A stretch of DNA of 64,000 nt, taken from the NCBI GenBank assembly GCA_023213395.1, contig CM041465.1, positions 102,431,741 through 102,495,740 on the forward strand. Reading direction: 5' to 3'. Origin of the DNA: Cycas panzhihuaensis. Its lineage: Eukaryota > Cycadophyta. A program made the position numbers and the translations under genes. This document shows positions 34,691 through 46,540 of the stretch, one piece after another. Below the pieces are notes generated by a model that saw only the letters and a program-made list of their open reading frames with translations, was not told the origin of the DNA and ran no database searches. Numbering within the stretch: the first letter of the stretch is position 1; each line of letters starts with the position of its first letter.

Positions 34691-36003
34691 TATAAATATA
34701 AAGTTAAAAAAAAATAATAATTAAACTACATTATATATATTTTTAAATCCAAGGTTTAAAAAGTTAGCCCCTTGAGACCTTCAGCCCCCAGCTTTATTAA
34801 TCCATCACGTGACCATAGCTCATCATGAAAAGGAGCCAATTCACCTTTTATAAAATTTTCCTTTTATTTTTTTAAATTTTTTCATTAAACAAAGGGTACT
34901 TGAAAAAGTTTTGTCGTAACTTCTCACTAAGTCATCAGTTCCTGACAAAACCTATCCCATTGCATCTAGAATTTTTTGAGGTATGATTTCAACTGGTCAT
35001 ATGACCTAGTTGGAGCTAATTTGACCTATTTTCAGTCAATTTAAAGTCAGTCATTCATTTTTAAAGCCATTTTGCACTATTTTCATAAAAACCATTTTTT
35101 ATTAGATTATATTTTATCACTGGGAGTTTATTTTCTACCCAAATCTATTATGTAGCCATCTATTATTAACAAACTTCATTACCATCTATTCATTTTCTTT
35201 TTTAGGATTTACTTTAATCGTTATTTTAATCATTGAAAGTGACACTTTATCATTTTTTAAATATTTTACCATAAAAGTACTTGTTGCCATTTTTATTATA
35301 ACTTTTCTGTTTGACATCAGAATTCAGATCCATCAATTTTGTTGGGAAGATGAATCATTTTTCTTCGAACTGACACTATTATTTATGAGTTTTAAAGTAT
35401 TTTTACTAATTTTTAAAGCCATCAAATTGAGGTACATAATAGCCTCTAATATGACATTATTACATATTTTGTATATATTATTTCTCAAATTTTCAATTGA
35501 AAAGTATATTGAGAAACTTTCTAAATCATAATTGATCAATTTATAGTATTCTATAAGCATTTTATTAGCATTCTCATAATATTTTGAGCCTTAGGCTCCT
35601 GTTAAGCCTAAAAATGAGGTCTGTATCTTTGGTTTATTAAAATTTGACATGCAAGAATCCATTTTTAAAACGATCAGTTCCATTGAATAGTTATTTCGTT
35701 AATCTTCAATTTGGTAAAGTTTCACTTTATTCTGACTTTGTTTAGTACATCTTTGAAGTTGCTAAAATTGAGCATCAAAGTATATCCTAGTAGGCTTATC
35801 TTAAGAACTTTTTATTTTTCTTTATCAAAGCTTTAATTCAGATTTATATAATTAAGAGGATCTTAGTTACATTTAAAATTTACTCATATATTCATTATAT
35901 TTCAAATTTTATTTGAAATTATATCTTATAAGTTTGTCATTTATTGAGTTTTTTGACTTGGTAAAAGTATATTTCGTTTATGTACTAAAGTTTTTTTAGT
36001 AAA
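34691..36003 (+). other. Remaining leader of C5
   Basis: AT-rich, T-rich on the plus strand, without coding similarity. It ends just before the gag-like ATG. The style resembles the C7 leader at 42374-43640. Confidence 0.4.
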
Positions 36004-36810
36004 ATGGCAATCAATCTTGATTAAGTACAATTTCCTATATTTAAGAGCCGTGATTTTTCATTATGGCATAAGGCTATGAAAAATTATTTTATTACACATG
36101 ATCTTTGGAAATATTTACAAGATGAATATGATGTTAGTATTAAGAAAAACATTAAAAAGGACAATGAAGCCCTCGCTTTATTATTTTGCACTATAGATGA
36201 TAATGTCTTTTCTAGAGTTTATGAACTAACAACTTCTAAATCCATTGGGGACATATTGATTTCTACTTATGGGGGAGATACCTTCAATGAATTTAACATT
36301 GATGTTAAGCATGTGAGATAGATACCAGAACAGGTAGATTGTCATGAAAAGACCAAGGAAGATTCAAATCAAATGCATGATCATCTTGTTGCACAAGAAC
36401 CTGATTCTCCATTTGAGGGAGAGAGATATGATGATATGACAGTTGTACATAACATAAAGTTTTCAGAAGACAAAGTTTAAGTTTAAAGTTTTCTTAAAGT
36501 TTTAGTTGATAAAGTCAAAGTCACAGCCACATCTCTACATTTTAATCAAGCTTCATTTACTTATAGATTTTTTGCACCACTCAATGGCGAAGACACATAC
36601 ATTGGTAAAATGATGAAATAAGGTGATAATAATCAAGCCAAAAAGAAAATTTTTACAGTTTTTTTCAAGTACAAATTTTACAAGTTTAAAGAGAAGACAT
36701 TGTTCGTGATGACCATTAAGGGGGAGAATGTTGGGGTTAATGCTCATCACCCCACTCCCACCTTTCAACCAGGAGTCCACACCTACACATGTGGGTGCTT
36801 ACATGTGTAG
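36004..36810 (+). pseudogene. Single gag-like ORF of C5
   Basis: The frame from ATG 36004 runs 268 codons to TAG 36808-36810, with internal stops only at 36022 (TAA), 36319 (TAG), 36478, 36484 and 36619 (TAA), and no frameshift. The N-terminus is copia gag: VQFPIFKSRDFSLWHKAMKN, THDLWKYLQDEYD, ALALLFCTIDDNVFSRVYEL. After TSKSIGDILISTYGG the expected gag middle, knuckle and all pol are absent. Instead an acidic segment (DCHEKTKEDSNQMHDHLVAQ) and a Lys/Phe-rich segment follow. The frame then passes through the PPT (TIKGENVG) into the 3' LTR. It could be a structural helper protein or a deletion product. The tail matches no family I know. Confidence 0.65.
36715..36728 (+). other. Polypurine tract of C5
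   Basis: AAGGGGGAGAA precedes the 3' LTR start TGTTGGGG. It is a textbook copia PPT and is still intact. Confidence 0.85.
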
Positions 36811-37116
36811 GTAAGTATAAGGTAAGGTTGATTTGATTTAAGTTAATTTAAGTTAAGTTCATTTGAGTTAAGTTATTATTTTATTGTTATTTAAATTTTA
36901 GGGGTTAAGGAGTTTCCCTCCTCCCCTAAACTATATATTTTGAAGGGTGTGCAACCCTGGTGTCTTTAGACACTGCCAACTTTTGAACATTTATAATGCT
37001 CTCTCACAAAAATGGATTGAATACAAAAGATCTTGTGTTTATGTAATAATGATGTATTAATCTATGATTATTTGTTTATGTCGTGCCCTATTCTCCATCA
37101 CTTTTTTTTTCCTATA
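36729..37116 (+). repeat. 3' LTR of C5
   Basis: Matches 26515-26901. The end CCTATA corresponds to CCTACA of the 5' copy, so CA has become TA. Confidence 0.9.
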
Positions 37117-37121
37117 AATAA
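37117..37121. repeat. Target-site duplication of C5, right copy
   Basis: AATAA, compared with AACAA on the left; one C to T change. Confidence 0.7.
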
Positions 37122-40100
37122 GTGGGACTAACTATTTAATAAGTTTAAGTTTTTATTTTATAATCTTTAATTCTCCTTCATGAATGAACCAAAGTTCATT
37201 AAAAAGAGAAGAGAAAATAATAGCCATTTAGGTAATCCATGGTCTACCTAAAAGGATGTTGTAATTTAAATCAAGATTAATGATGGTCAATTCAGTAAGA
37301 ACCATCTTTTCTTTCTAGGTCAAGGGAAGAGTCACTTGACCAAGGGGAACTTTTTAATTTGTATCATATCCTTGATAAATCCACTCACATGGATCAAAGA
37401 CCAAAATTTCTAGACCCTTAATAAGGTGAAGAGGGATTACATTAATGGATGATCCCTCATTAATAATAACACATTTAATATAGATGTCATCCTTTATTAT
37501 CTTAATATAAAATGGAAGTATATCATTTAGAGCATGAGTGGTATGATTAGGCAAGGTGGCCAAGTCAAAAGAAAGTGTAGAAACATATGAAAAGATTATA
37601 ACAGGAACTCCCAATGCATAAAATAAGAGTTGATATTACTTAGGATAATACTTTAGCAAATCTATAACTAAAATACCAATAGGAATGGTCTTTAACTCAT
37701 CATCCAAAGAGAATGATTTATCATTTATACTAGAAGGAATGGATCTAAACATGATGGGATATAGAGGTATAAGAGGTAAAGAGTTAGGGTTCTTTGCCAT
37801 CGAATTATTAGATAATTTATATGGACTTGTACTCTCTGTTGTCTCCACCATGTTAATTATTCTCTTGGTCTCACCACCTTTGGAAGGTGGGTGATCTTGA
37901 TTACTAGTTTATTTTGTTGAAGGATTAGGGGGAGTAGTAGTCTTCTTCGATAAATCAAAACTAGAAGACTCATCTTAATCATCTTAAACCAATTTTTCCT
38001 TAACCTTATCATCTTTATTTCATTTACCTTTGTGTTGAGGTAAGGAATCTTTATAAATCATTTGGCCTTTAGGATGACTTTGAAGGATAGTTTTCTTAAA
38101 CATTCATATTTTAAGTTATAGTTTGAACCGTATGATATTCACTTCTATCATGGGTATTCATTTAATAGTAAGGACACTAGTTAGTATGTTTAAAATAAGG
38201 AGGGGACGAAGAAGAAGGTTGTTTCTTCCTTCCTTTAGTATCATGGATTACTTTCATCTCCTAAGAGGGTTGATTTGGAGAAGGACCATCAATATGTAAC
38301 TTGGTGTTGATCACACACTCCAATGATCTAATAGAAGAAGTTAAGTGATTATAGGTGGGCTTAGTATGGGAAGTCTTAGTTGCTTGAATAGTTTCTTTAG
38401 AGAGAATAGATTTTCTAACCTTTTTAATACCTGCCTAAATTTTGAAAGTTTCTAAAGCTAAACAATGATCAACAACATATTCATAGGTTTGAGGACCAAG
38501 CTTGAGTACTTCAAGATATACATGTAGCCTCAAAGAATTAGTAAATAGATCAAAAAAGAGGCTAGGATCAAGATGTGAATGACAAGCATATACTTGGTCT
38601 TAGAACCTTCTTACAAAATCCCTAAAAGTTTCATCGTGATTTCACTTGATAGCTAAAAGAGACTTGATGCCAAATTTGAAAGGTCTTGCTACATCAAAAT
38701 AGTTGATAAAAGCAATAACTAATTATTGAAACAAGAGAACAAAAGCTAAAAGAAGTTGATAAAACCATTTCAAGGCATCACATTGAAGTGATTTAGGAAA
38801 TAAGCACATCATGGTGTAGTCATACAACATGAAATCTATACAAGCTTGTACATAGAAAGCTAGGTCTTGGGAGGAGTCACTTAAGAATTTAGGTAACTGA
38901 GGAAGAAATGGAGGCATTGGGGATAAAAGGACCTCATGTGGAAAAGAAGACTTCATATAATCTAGAAAAAATATTCTTAGCATCAACATAGTACAACATT
39001 AAGGTAAGACTGATGGATGTGGAGTGGTAGAAGGGGTGGATTGTTGGTGTTGAGGAAAAGAATGAGACAGAAGAGTGGATGAAGGGTTAAAATAAGCTAG
39101 AGGATTAACCAAAGAATTGGTTTGGGGCATAGGATATTAAATAAGAATAGGGTTTAATGAAGGAAAAGGGATTAGTTATGGATTAGATCTAAGACCATGT
39201 GATAAGGAAGTAGGGTTACTAACCCCCAAAACTTGAGATTAACTAACTAAAGTATAAGGATGCACAGGATGGGTATGAGGGATATGTTGGGGAGAAGGGG
39301 TTATATTAAGTACTCTCAGAGAAGAAATACGAGGTTTAATACCTTGTATCGTAACTCTATATGATAAATGAACTAGTAATTGAGTTGAAGATGTAATAAA
39401 GTAAGAAGAGGCTACCTTAATAGGATAGGAATAAATATGTTATGACATTGATGAAAGTAAACCTATTTGGTAAGAGGTAGAAGCATGAGAAAGACTAAAG
39501 TTACCTTAGATGGGGATAGTAGAGGTTACCTCATATATATAAGGGACCATACGAGGAAAATTGGTTTAGACTTATTATCTAAAAGGTAAAGGAAGAGGCT
39601 GAGAATGAACTAACTTATGATTTTCAACCTCCTCTAAAGGAGGAGAATGAGGTCTTGGTAAAGGAGAATGGAAAGATAGGGGGGATCAAACAACATCTGG
39701 AGCAACTAAAGGATTAATTTATATCAAATCATACTCTTCACATAATGGATCAAATTTACAATGTTGTGGAGAGGATGTCATAGTACGAGTCTCTAGATAA
39801 AAAGGATCTTGATATTTAGGCATGTGAAGAGGAGTAAGGATCCTAGTAAGAACTAGCTCAAAATATAATGGATGTACTTGAGTAAGAAGTGTTTCTTCTT
39901 ATACAAAAGAAGGGTTTATAAATGAAGCAACACAATGGAATTGAGAGGGTTTTGAATACCCTTTGCTTCATAATTATTTCATATAGTTGGGTTAAATCTT
40001 CAAGAGAATAGACATAAGTATTGTGTACATGATATTCTGAAGAATTAGCATAGGAAGATAAAACTTCATGAGTGAAATATAAGGGTTGCATTTCAAAATT

Positions 40101-40157
40101 AGATGGGAGACCTTAAAGTCTTAATGATTGCCTTACAGTAGGTGTTGTAGTTTCCAT
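37122..40157 (-). pseudogene. G3 gag and protease remnant
   Basis: ATG at 40157 (METTTPTVRQS) opens gag just inside the primer site. The capsid region near 38640-38990 reads PPFLPQLPKFLSDSSQDLAF, YVQACIDFML and LFPKSLQCDALKWFY, which is the retrotrans_gag signature (P-F---LP-F-G-S-D--, SL-G-A--WFY). Between these lies a long proline- and serine-rich stretch. The aspartic protease is at 37354-37614: FYIKIIKDDIYIKCVIINEG then SSINVIPLHLIKGLEI. The catalytic Asp position (D-E-G-S-S) is Asn (codon 37461-37459), a G to A change. Downstream, on removing C5, the frame region joins pol at 26514. About 3.0 kb of gag-PR is typical of large Tat-type elements. Many stops; not functional. Confidence 0.8.
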
Positions 40158-40182
40158 CACTTTAAATAAGAAAACAAATGGT

Positions 40183-40202
40183 AATCCCCAGTATAGTCAC
40201 CA
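40183..40202 (-). other. Primer-binding site of G3
   Basis: Minus-strand TGGTGACTATACTGGGGATT follows the LTR end by five T residues. It resembles the TGGTGACTCCACTGGGGA primer site common in large plant gypsy elements. Confidence 0.6.
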
Positions 40203-40207
40203 AAAAA

Positions 40208-41806
40208 TGACATACTTTAGTTAGACCTAGATCAACTATCTTCAAATTAGTAGTATGTTTCCTCTGTTTCAAGTTTAAGCCAAGAGACAAGAAGCCTAAG
40301 ATAACCTAAGGTACTACCTTTTCCAACTCCTAAGAAGGAGTCTCCACCTAATTATATTGCTTAATTAAGATATGAACAAGGAATGAAATGCTAGGATGTT
40401 GGGGGGGTGATTGAATCCACTAGCCCACACAATCAAATAGAGGAGTTTTAAATTTAGGATTACACTAATAATGTATCTTGTGTCCTTTCTAGGGACTCAT
40501 TTTCTCCTGTTCTTTCAACCTTTTGAGTTTTACTAAAATGAGGAAAAAGGGTTAAGTGACAGAAAGGTTTTCTTTTTTTCTTTTTTTTTTATGTATATTT
40601 TAAATAAAATACAATCATAAGAGTAAATAATGAGACTATAAGATCTAACTACCTTCTTTTCAATAAACAAGTAAGAGAATTACTCACACTTGTAATATTC
40701 TTTTTTTCCCTTTTTCTTTATAAAATAAAGCACACTAAATATGAAAGAAACACTATTTCTTCTAGATGCAAGATACAGATTTTTGATGAGAAAGGCAAAC
40801 GTGAAATGTAACTAGCATAACATATAACTACATGTAGGAATTGATAAGAGATCAAATAATATGCAATGTTTATATAAAACTTTTATTTCAATCACATGCT
40901 ATTTTCTTTTTGGGAAATGATTTTGAGAGAAAAAAGAGAGATCTCAAAGATATATTTCTATTGTAATAAATGATATTCAGGCCATAAATATTACATGTAA
41001 TCAACCATAATCAAATCACCATCCATAAAAAAATAACAAACTATAGAAATAGAGAAATTCTATAATAAATAGAGTCTTTTAGACACCATAGAATCCTTGA
41101 ATCTCATGTGATCTAATCACAACAAAGATATATCATTTATATATTCAAAGTTCTTTCCTTAAATAAGAAGAAATGAAGAGAATGAAGTCAAATAAGATAA
41201 CACTAGTAACTTTATATAATCTCTAGTCTATTGATGAATTTCTACCTCAGAATGGCTTTCTCTCTTTCAAATATGATCAAACTTCTTCAAGTTTTCCTTT
41301 AAAACCAATAAAGGAAAAAAGAAGAAAATGTAAACAACCAACTCAACAATGGCCACATATAAGTAAAGCTAAAACTAGATCTCTTAGGGACTTGGATAGC
41401 TAAAAAGAATAGGAGAGAGTAGTTATTTAATTAATGAAGAGATGATCATTCTCCATAATATTCTATCCCTATTCTTCCCATAAAGGGCTAATCTTTTAGC
41501 CAAGTTTCCCAAAGAAAAATCTAAACAAAAGTAACTTGAATATTAGTAAGAAGAGAGGAATAATTCTGGTTGCAAATAATCATAAAAAAAATTACAGAAT
41601 CTTAAGAAATTACAATAGGAAAGATCTTACTAAGGAAAAGAAGTTTGAAACTAAAAAAAACTTATAAGAAACCATATACTTTAAAGCATCAACCATAAAG
41701 ATTTATGTAGCAGTAAATCAGCATAATAAGACTTCAAAATTCTTCCTTTGGACTTCACTTTCTCTTCAAAATAGTTCTCCAAAATAGCAAAATATCAAGA
41801 AAAAAA
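40208..41806 (-). repeat. 5' LTR of G3 (right copy), interrupted and truncated
   Basis: Starts TGACATACTTTAG beside the PBS. 40208-40395 and 41070-41800 align with 14044-14225 and 14240-14960. The outer third is missing because C7 LTR sequence begins at 41807. Between about 40397 and 41065 there is a block absent from the left copy. Confidence 0.75.
40399..41038. repeat. Insertion in the G3 LTR, possible solo LTR
   Basis: It starts TGTTGGGGGGGTG and can end TAACA (TG...CA), about 640 bp. It is absent from the otherwise collinear LTR at 14044. No coding signal and no convincing target duplication, so it may instead be ancestral LTR sequence deleted from the left copy. Confidence 0.35.
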
Positions 41807-42140
41807 TGTTAGGGTTAATGTTTCTCACCCCACTCCCATCTTAGAAACATGAGAGTGAACACATATTAATGGTAAGTTAGGTGAGTTTATTTTAATGTTA
41901 AGTTATGCATTATTTTATATTTGTTTAAATTTTAGAGGTTAAGGAGATTTCCCTCCTCCCTCATAACTATATATTTTATGGGGTTATAAACCATAGTATT
42001 CTTTAACACCACCTACTTTGGAATATTTGTATAATCTTCAACTGTGGCTTGAATACAATGATGTATTGTGAATGTATTTTCAATATGGATTGAGATTAAT
42101 GTTTACTTGCTCTGCTCTACTTTCTACTACATTTCCAACA
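41807..42140 (+). repeat. 5' LTR of copia C7 (same family as C5)
   Basis: TGTTAGGGTTAATGTTTCTC... parallels the C5 LTR start, with shared CTCACCCCACTCCCA, the TATA region (AACTATATATTTTATGGGG) and the end CATTTCCAACA. It is inserted into the G3 LTR. A 3' LTR for C7 was not found. Confidence 0.7.
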
Positions 42141-42380
42141 TATGGTACGAGAACTTATTGATCTTGGTTTTCCTCCTCCCTCGCAACTATATATTCTATG
42201 GGGTTCTAAACCTTAATGTTCTTTAACACCACCTACTTTGGAATATTTGTATACTCTTCTTCAAAGATGGATTAATACAATGTATTTCGAATGCATTTGT
42301 AATATGGATTAAATATTTATGTTCACCTACTCCATCTGCTCGTTGCTATATTTCCAACATTTGGTATCATAGTGTAAATC
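41949..42380 (+). repeat. 219-bp tandem duplication of LTR 3' half plus PBS (C7)
   Basis: The block starting TTCCCTCCTCCCTC at 41949 recurs at 42168, including the TATA region, LTR end and primer site. Primer sites are TGGTACGAGAAC at 42143-42154 and TGGTATCATAGT at 42362-42373. Both units are complete and collinear, with scattered substitutions. Confidence 0.8.
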
Positions 42381-43640
42381 TTGGCCACCTATATCAAAAT
42401 GTTGATTTCACTTCATAGCAAGTAAATACTTCATTATTCCATTAGTTTTATAAAGTTTATTAACATTTTTATATAGTTTTTTGCTAATATTTGGTTATTT
42501 TTTATATGTATAATCTATTTAATCTATATTTCTTTATATTTTTATAGCCACAACATGCACTTTATCCCAGTGATTATTTGATGCAGTTATTTTAAAGTTT
42601 TGTTTGATATTTTTTAAGATTTTAATCATTTTTCATCAAAAATTTCAAGGATTTTTTAAGTTCCTAAACTTTAGTAGGCTAGTGTGAGTTCTATGTTACT
42701 CTAAACCACATCAAGTGACCACTTGTTGGATTTATCTCTAAGTCCTCTACACTCCAAAAAAGATAGTTTGGAAAACTGTTGCTCCTACGGTGAGTACCGG
42801 AAGCCTAGTATATTATATTATCTACAAGAACTCTAGGCATTAATGGTGAAATTGCTTCTTTTATCTTTGTTTCTCACTAGTTTTCTCTAAAACTTAGTAG
42901 CAAGATATTTTTAAGCCTGTAGAATCTATTTGTAGTGTTTTTAAGCTCTATTTCAACCATATAGACCTTGTACCCTCTGCAGTCTCCTGATATTTGGTAG
43001 GCTCATTCTCAACTTGTGCTTATATGTTTCTTGTGAAATTTCAAGGATACTTAGGCATCAACAAGAGCAAACCACCCCTCCATTTTTTTCATATTATGTG
43101 ACCCTAGTAAGGAGAAAAAGCTCTTAAAGTGATATCTACCCATGCGCCCTTTATTTATGTCATTTTTTAATATTATATATTAAAATTTTATTTTTTAAAG
43201 GTTTTTTTACTAGATTCTCTCTGTAAATCTGTGACACCTTATTTGAATTAGTTTTTTATCAATTTCAAGACTCTGTAATTGAGTTTTGGCCTCTATTCAT
43301 CAATCATACTCCCACTGTCTACTATGCAACCTTCATGTTCATTCTTTTCATCAATTTCTTTTTTTTTAGTGCTTTTGAGTCAATCTCTTGTGTAAATCAT
43401 CTAGCACCCATCACATGATAGTTTTTGATTGATCTGTAGCTGATCTCCATCATTTTTTATCAAAAAAATTACCCTCTATTTTGTCATTCTCCATACGCCT
43501 CTATCCATGGTTTTTTTACATTTTAACATATAAAAAATCATATTCTTTTAAATATCTCACCACTATTATTAGTTCATAAAATCTTGATTTTCTTTCCACT
43601 TTTATTCTATGTCATTTTCTTAAATTATTTGAAACAAGTA
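42381..43640 (+). other. C7 leader, gene-free
   Basis: AT- and T-rich sequence with no protein similarity on either strand, resembling the C5 leader in style. No gag was found after it. Confidence 0.4.
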
Positions 43641-44310
43641 ATTGCTTAGAAATTTTCCCTTAGTGGAAATAGTTTCATTAAAAAGTTATTAATGAAAGTG
43701 GTGAAATATCTTACTCCTCCTAATGAGATTATAGCCATTGGTTTATAGATATCTAAGTGAACTAATATAAGTTTTTCTTTTGATCTCCATGATTTCTTTT
43801 TTAGAATTGATTCTCTTTGTTATTTTCTAAAAATATAGGGTTCACATAAATCATTTTTAATATCAATATAAGGAAGGCCATATACTATTCTGAATTTATA
43901 TATTAATTGAAGATTGGTGTAGTTCAAATATTTCATTTTTTCATTTTAATTTTTTAGCTTTAGAGATACATCAAAGAATGCTCATTGTACTTTAGAGTTA
44001 CCTTATAATTTATATAGATTATTATCTCGAACCGTTATCGCTATAATATTTTGTGTTTATCTTAGACCATGCACTATCCTCAAGTAAATGTTATTGTCAT
44101 TTATTATTATTCAATTTCATTAACTGATATAAGATTAGCCTTTAAATTAGGCACATATAAAACACTCTCCAAGTGTTGTATATTACCATTTGGCATTGTG
44201 ATAAGTATAATTCTAACTCCAACTACCTCTAGATCAATGTTGTCTCAAATAGTGGCTTTCTAGTTGACCTCCCATATTTCTTTAAACTATTCAAGTCATC
44301 TGGTTATATG
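43641..44310 (-). pseudogene. Copia GAG-pre-integrase and integrase fragment (C8)
   Basis: On the minus strand near 43690-43860 the reading KKSWRSKEKLILVHLDI, stop, KPMAIISLGGVRYFTTFINNF matches the start of the copia integrase core (LVH-DVCGPM---S-GG-RYF-TFIDD). The preceding 400 bases give scattered GAG-pre-integrase fragments. Both ends are truncated. Opposite in orientation to C7, so probably an independent insertion or rearrangement. Confidence 0.6.
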
Positions 44311-46540
44311 CCTTGATGCATTAGAATGAATAAACCATACATATTATACATTAGAATGTTGTTTGTATGCAGTAATAAAGAGTTTATTTCACATCTCTAT
44401 ATTCCCTTCTATATTTATGTCAATGTTGGGGTAAGGCACATGGACCTTGGAGGAGAGGAAAGGTCCTCTCAAAGGAAGCCAAGAGGGAATGACCTGATAG
44501 ACCCATCAACTCCTTCTTGGATAGAAAGGAGATGGTCTCCTAAGTGTGTACTAAAAGAGATCCAAATTAACTAAGAACTAACTAATCCAACTATAGATAA
44601 AATAAATAGAATTAATTAAACGAAATAAAAAGAAATAAATTGTAAATAAATCTAACGCCTCCTCCTTTAGAAGGCAAACAATACATAAAGGCTCCCATAA
44701 ATTTGAGATTTATTAGAGACCTTGCCTTAATTATATATGTGCCTAGGCTTCCTAAACTCTATCCACCCTCATCCTTCATCATACTATTTAGAGAGTGGGA
44801 TAAATAACAAGTGAAGAGACTTAAAAAGCCTTAGCCCCTAATTAATAAATTTCTCATGGGTTAATTGATGGGGGCTTCCTCACCTAGTGATGATCTACCC
44901 ATGGCCTATGGAGGTCTACATTTGATTCTAGTAAGTCTCTAATACTCGAAGGGCGAATAAGAGACAGAAAAATTATTCTTAACCAAAAGTATGGCAATAT
45001 GCTCTCCCAACCATATATAGTTGAAAATAAATACCCTTTACCTTTTGGTTTAAAACAAGATGAGAGTATGTATCCTTAAGAGAGGATGAGTTTATACATT
45101 GAGAGTCTCAATTTCTAATTGATCTAAAACTCCCTCAACAAGAGGATGAGCCTATACTAAGGGGATCATAACTAAAGCAACATACATCTAAATGCAAGCT
45201 AGTATTTTTTTTCCAATTCAATGTAAACATCAACCAACCTAAACTATATAAGCTTAACAAACAAAGAAAGAATACCAAACTAATGCATTTAAATATGAAT
45301 AATATGCTTATGTTCTTTGTTTTTTTCTTTTTATTTATTAAGCTAAGATGCAAGTGATGTCTATAAACTAAACACAGATAAGAAGGGCTAGGTTCCTTAG
45401 TTATACTTATAATTTATCCAAGTTATAAATAATTTTATCCTACTTTTATATTTTTTGTTTTCTAATTAAGAAATAAAACAATAAATAAATAAGTCTTTCT
45501 TTTTCTTTTTCCAAGCAATAAAATCTCAAACTCTCTAGTAATCAAGAAAGAAAGAATCATATCAAATCAAGGAGTGAGCAAACAAGATTCTTCTCCCCCC
45601 CCCCCTCTCTTTTTCTTGATTTTAATTAAGATGAATTAACAAGAGATATTATCATGAAATGAAAGATTTAAAGGAAGAAAGATAGAAAAGATGTGTACCT
45701 TTCACTTTCCTTAAGAACCAAGTAGAGTCTTTAATGGAATATGGTCAAATTAATATGCATAATATTTGAGTCTTTTATCTAAATTATAAACTCAAATCTA
45801 TGAAAAAAAATAAAAACATTACTACCAAAATTTTGATAACATATCTTTTACACTTGGGGAATTTTAGTAGAAGAAGAATATAAGGATGTCTTAAAATCTA
45901 GTGGAAAAGGATTTGAGACTTCTTTAGGTTATCTTAGTAAGATAACTCACTTTTCTAAGGATAATTTAAAAGCACGATTATTATATTTATGAATTTTCTT
46001 AGGTCATGAGTATGAACCTTAGTAAGGAGATCCTCAACCCAAGTAAAACTAGAGAGCTTTAATAAAATTAAAATTTAAAGAGTAAATTGAAACTAATAAT
46101 TCACTCTAATTCTAATAATTCTTGCTTTAAATAATTCAAATCTAAAGTATATAAATGATGAAAACATAAAGTAAGCTAAGAAACTTAATGAAACCATATA
46201 AATTCATTAATTGAATATAAAATCTAAAGTGGGAGAAGAGGGGATGCCTCAAATCTACACTTAGTAGCTATGAGTTACTCTAATTGAAAGCTGTAATAAG
46301 TCAAAATAGTGAAGTAACCAATATAAGAGGGGAAAGTACAATAACACTAAAGAAAATTAGCTTAAAAAGAGGGGGGAATTAAGGAAGGTATAATAAATAG
46401 AATAAGTGAAGATATATTTAGGTATATGCAACCCCAAATCACTAAAATTTTAAACTAAAGGCCTTAAATTAACTTTCAAATAATCCTCCAAAAAGAAGAA
46501 AACTCACTCTCAAACGGGTACCTAGGAAAACTAAGCCTTA
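44311..46540. other. Gene-free repeat debris
   Basis: No reading frame with family similarity was found. The stretch is AT-rich, with an LTR-like style near 44660-45120 and a C homopolymer of about 12 bases at 45595-45606 beside a T-rich run. No pair of repeats within the window was recognised for it. Confidence 0.4.

Larger units (their letters stand above)
26515..37116 (+). mobile_element. Non-autonomous copia derivative C5, hosting C6
   Basis: Matching LTRs (387 and 388 bp), a primer site, a PPT and a 5-bp target duplication show one integrated element. Without C6 and its duplication it is about 5.3 kb. No protease, integrase, RT or RNase H was recognised inside. The only coding signal in sense is a single gag-like frame at 36004-36810. 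The leader is very long (about 3.8 kb without C6) and carries an antisense PPR-gene fragment. It must have been mobilised in trans by a related copia. Its LTR family also includes C7. Confidence 0.85.

Noticed and set aside
45595-45606. Poly-C run as a functional element
   Set aside because: A homopolymer of about 12 next to a T-rich tract is most likely slippage or sequencing noise; no feature is attached to it.
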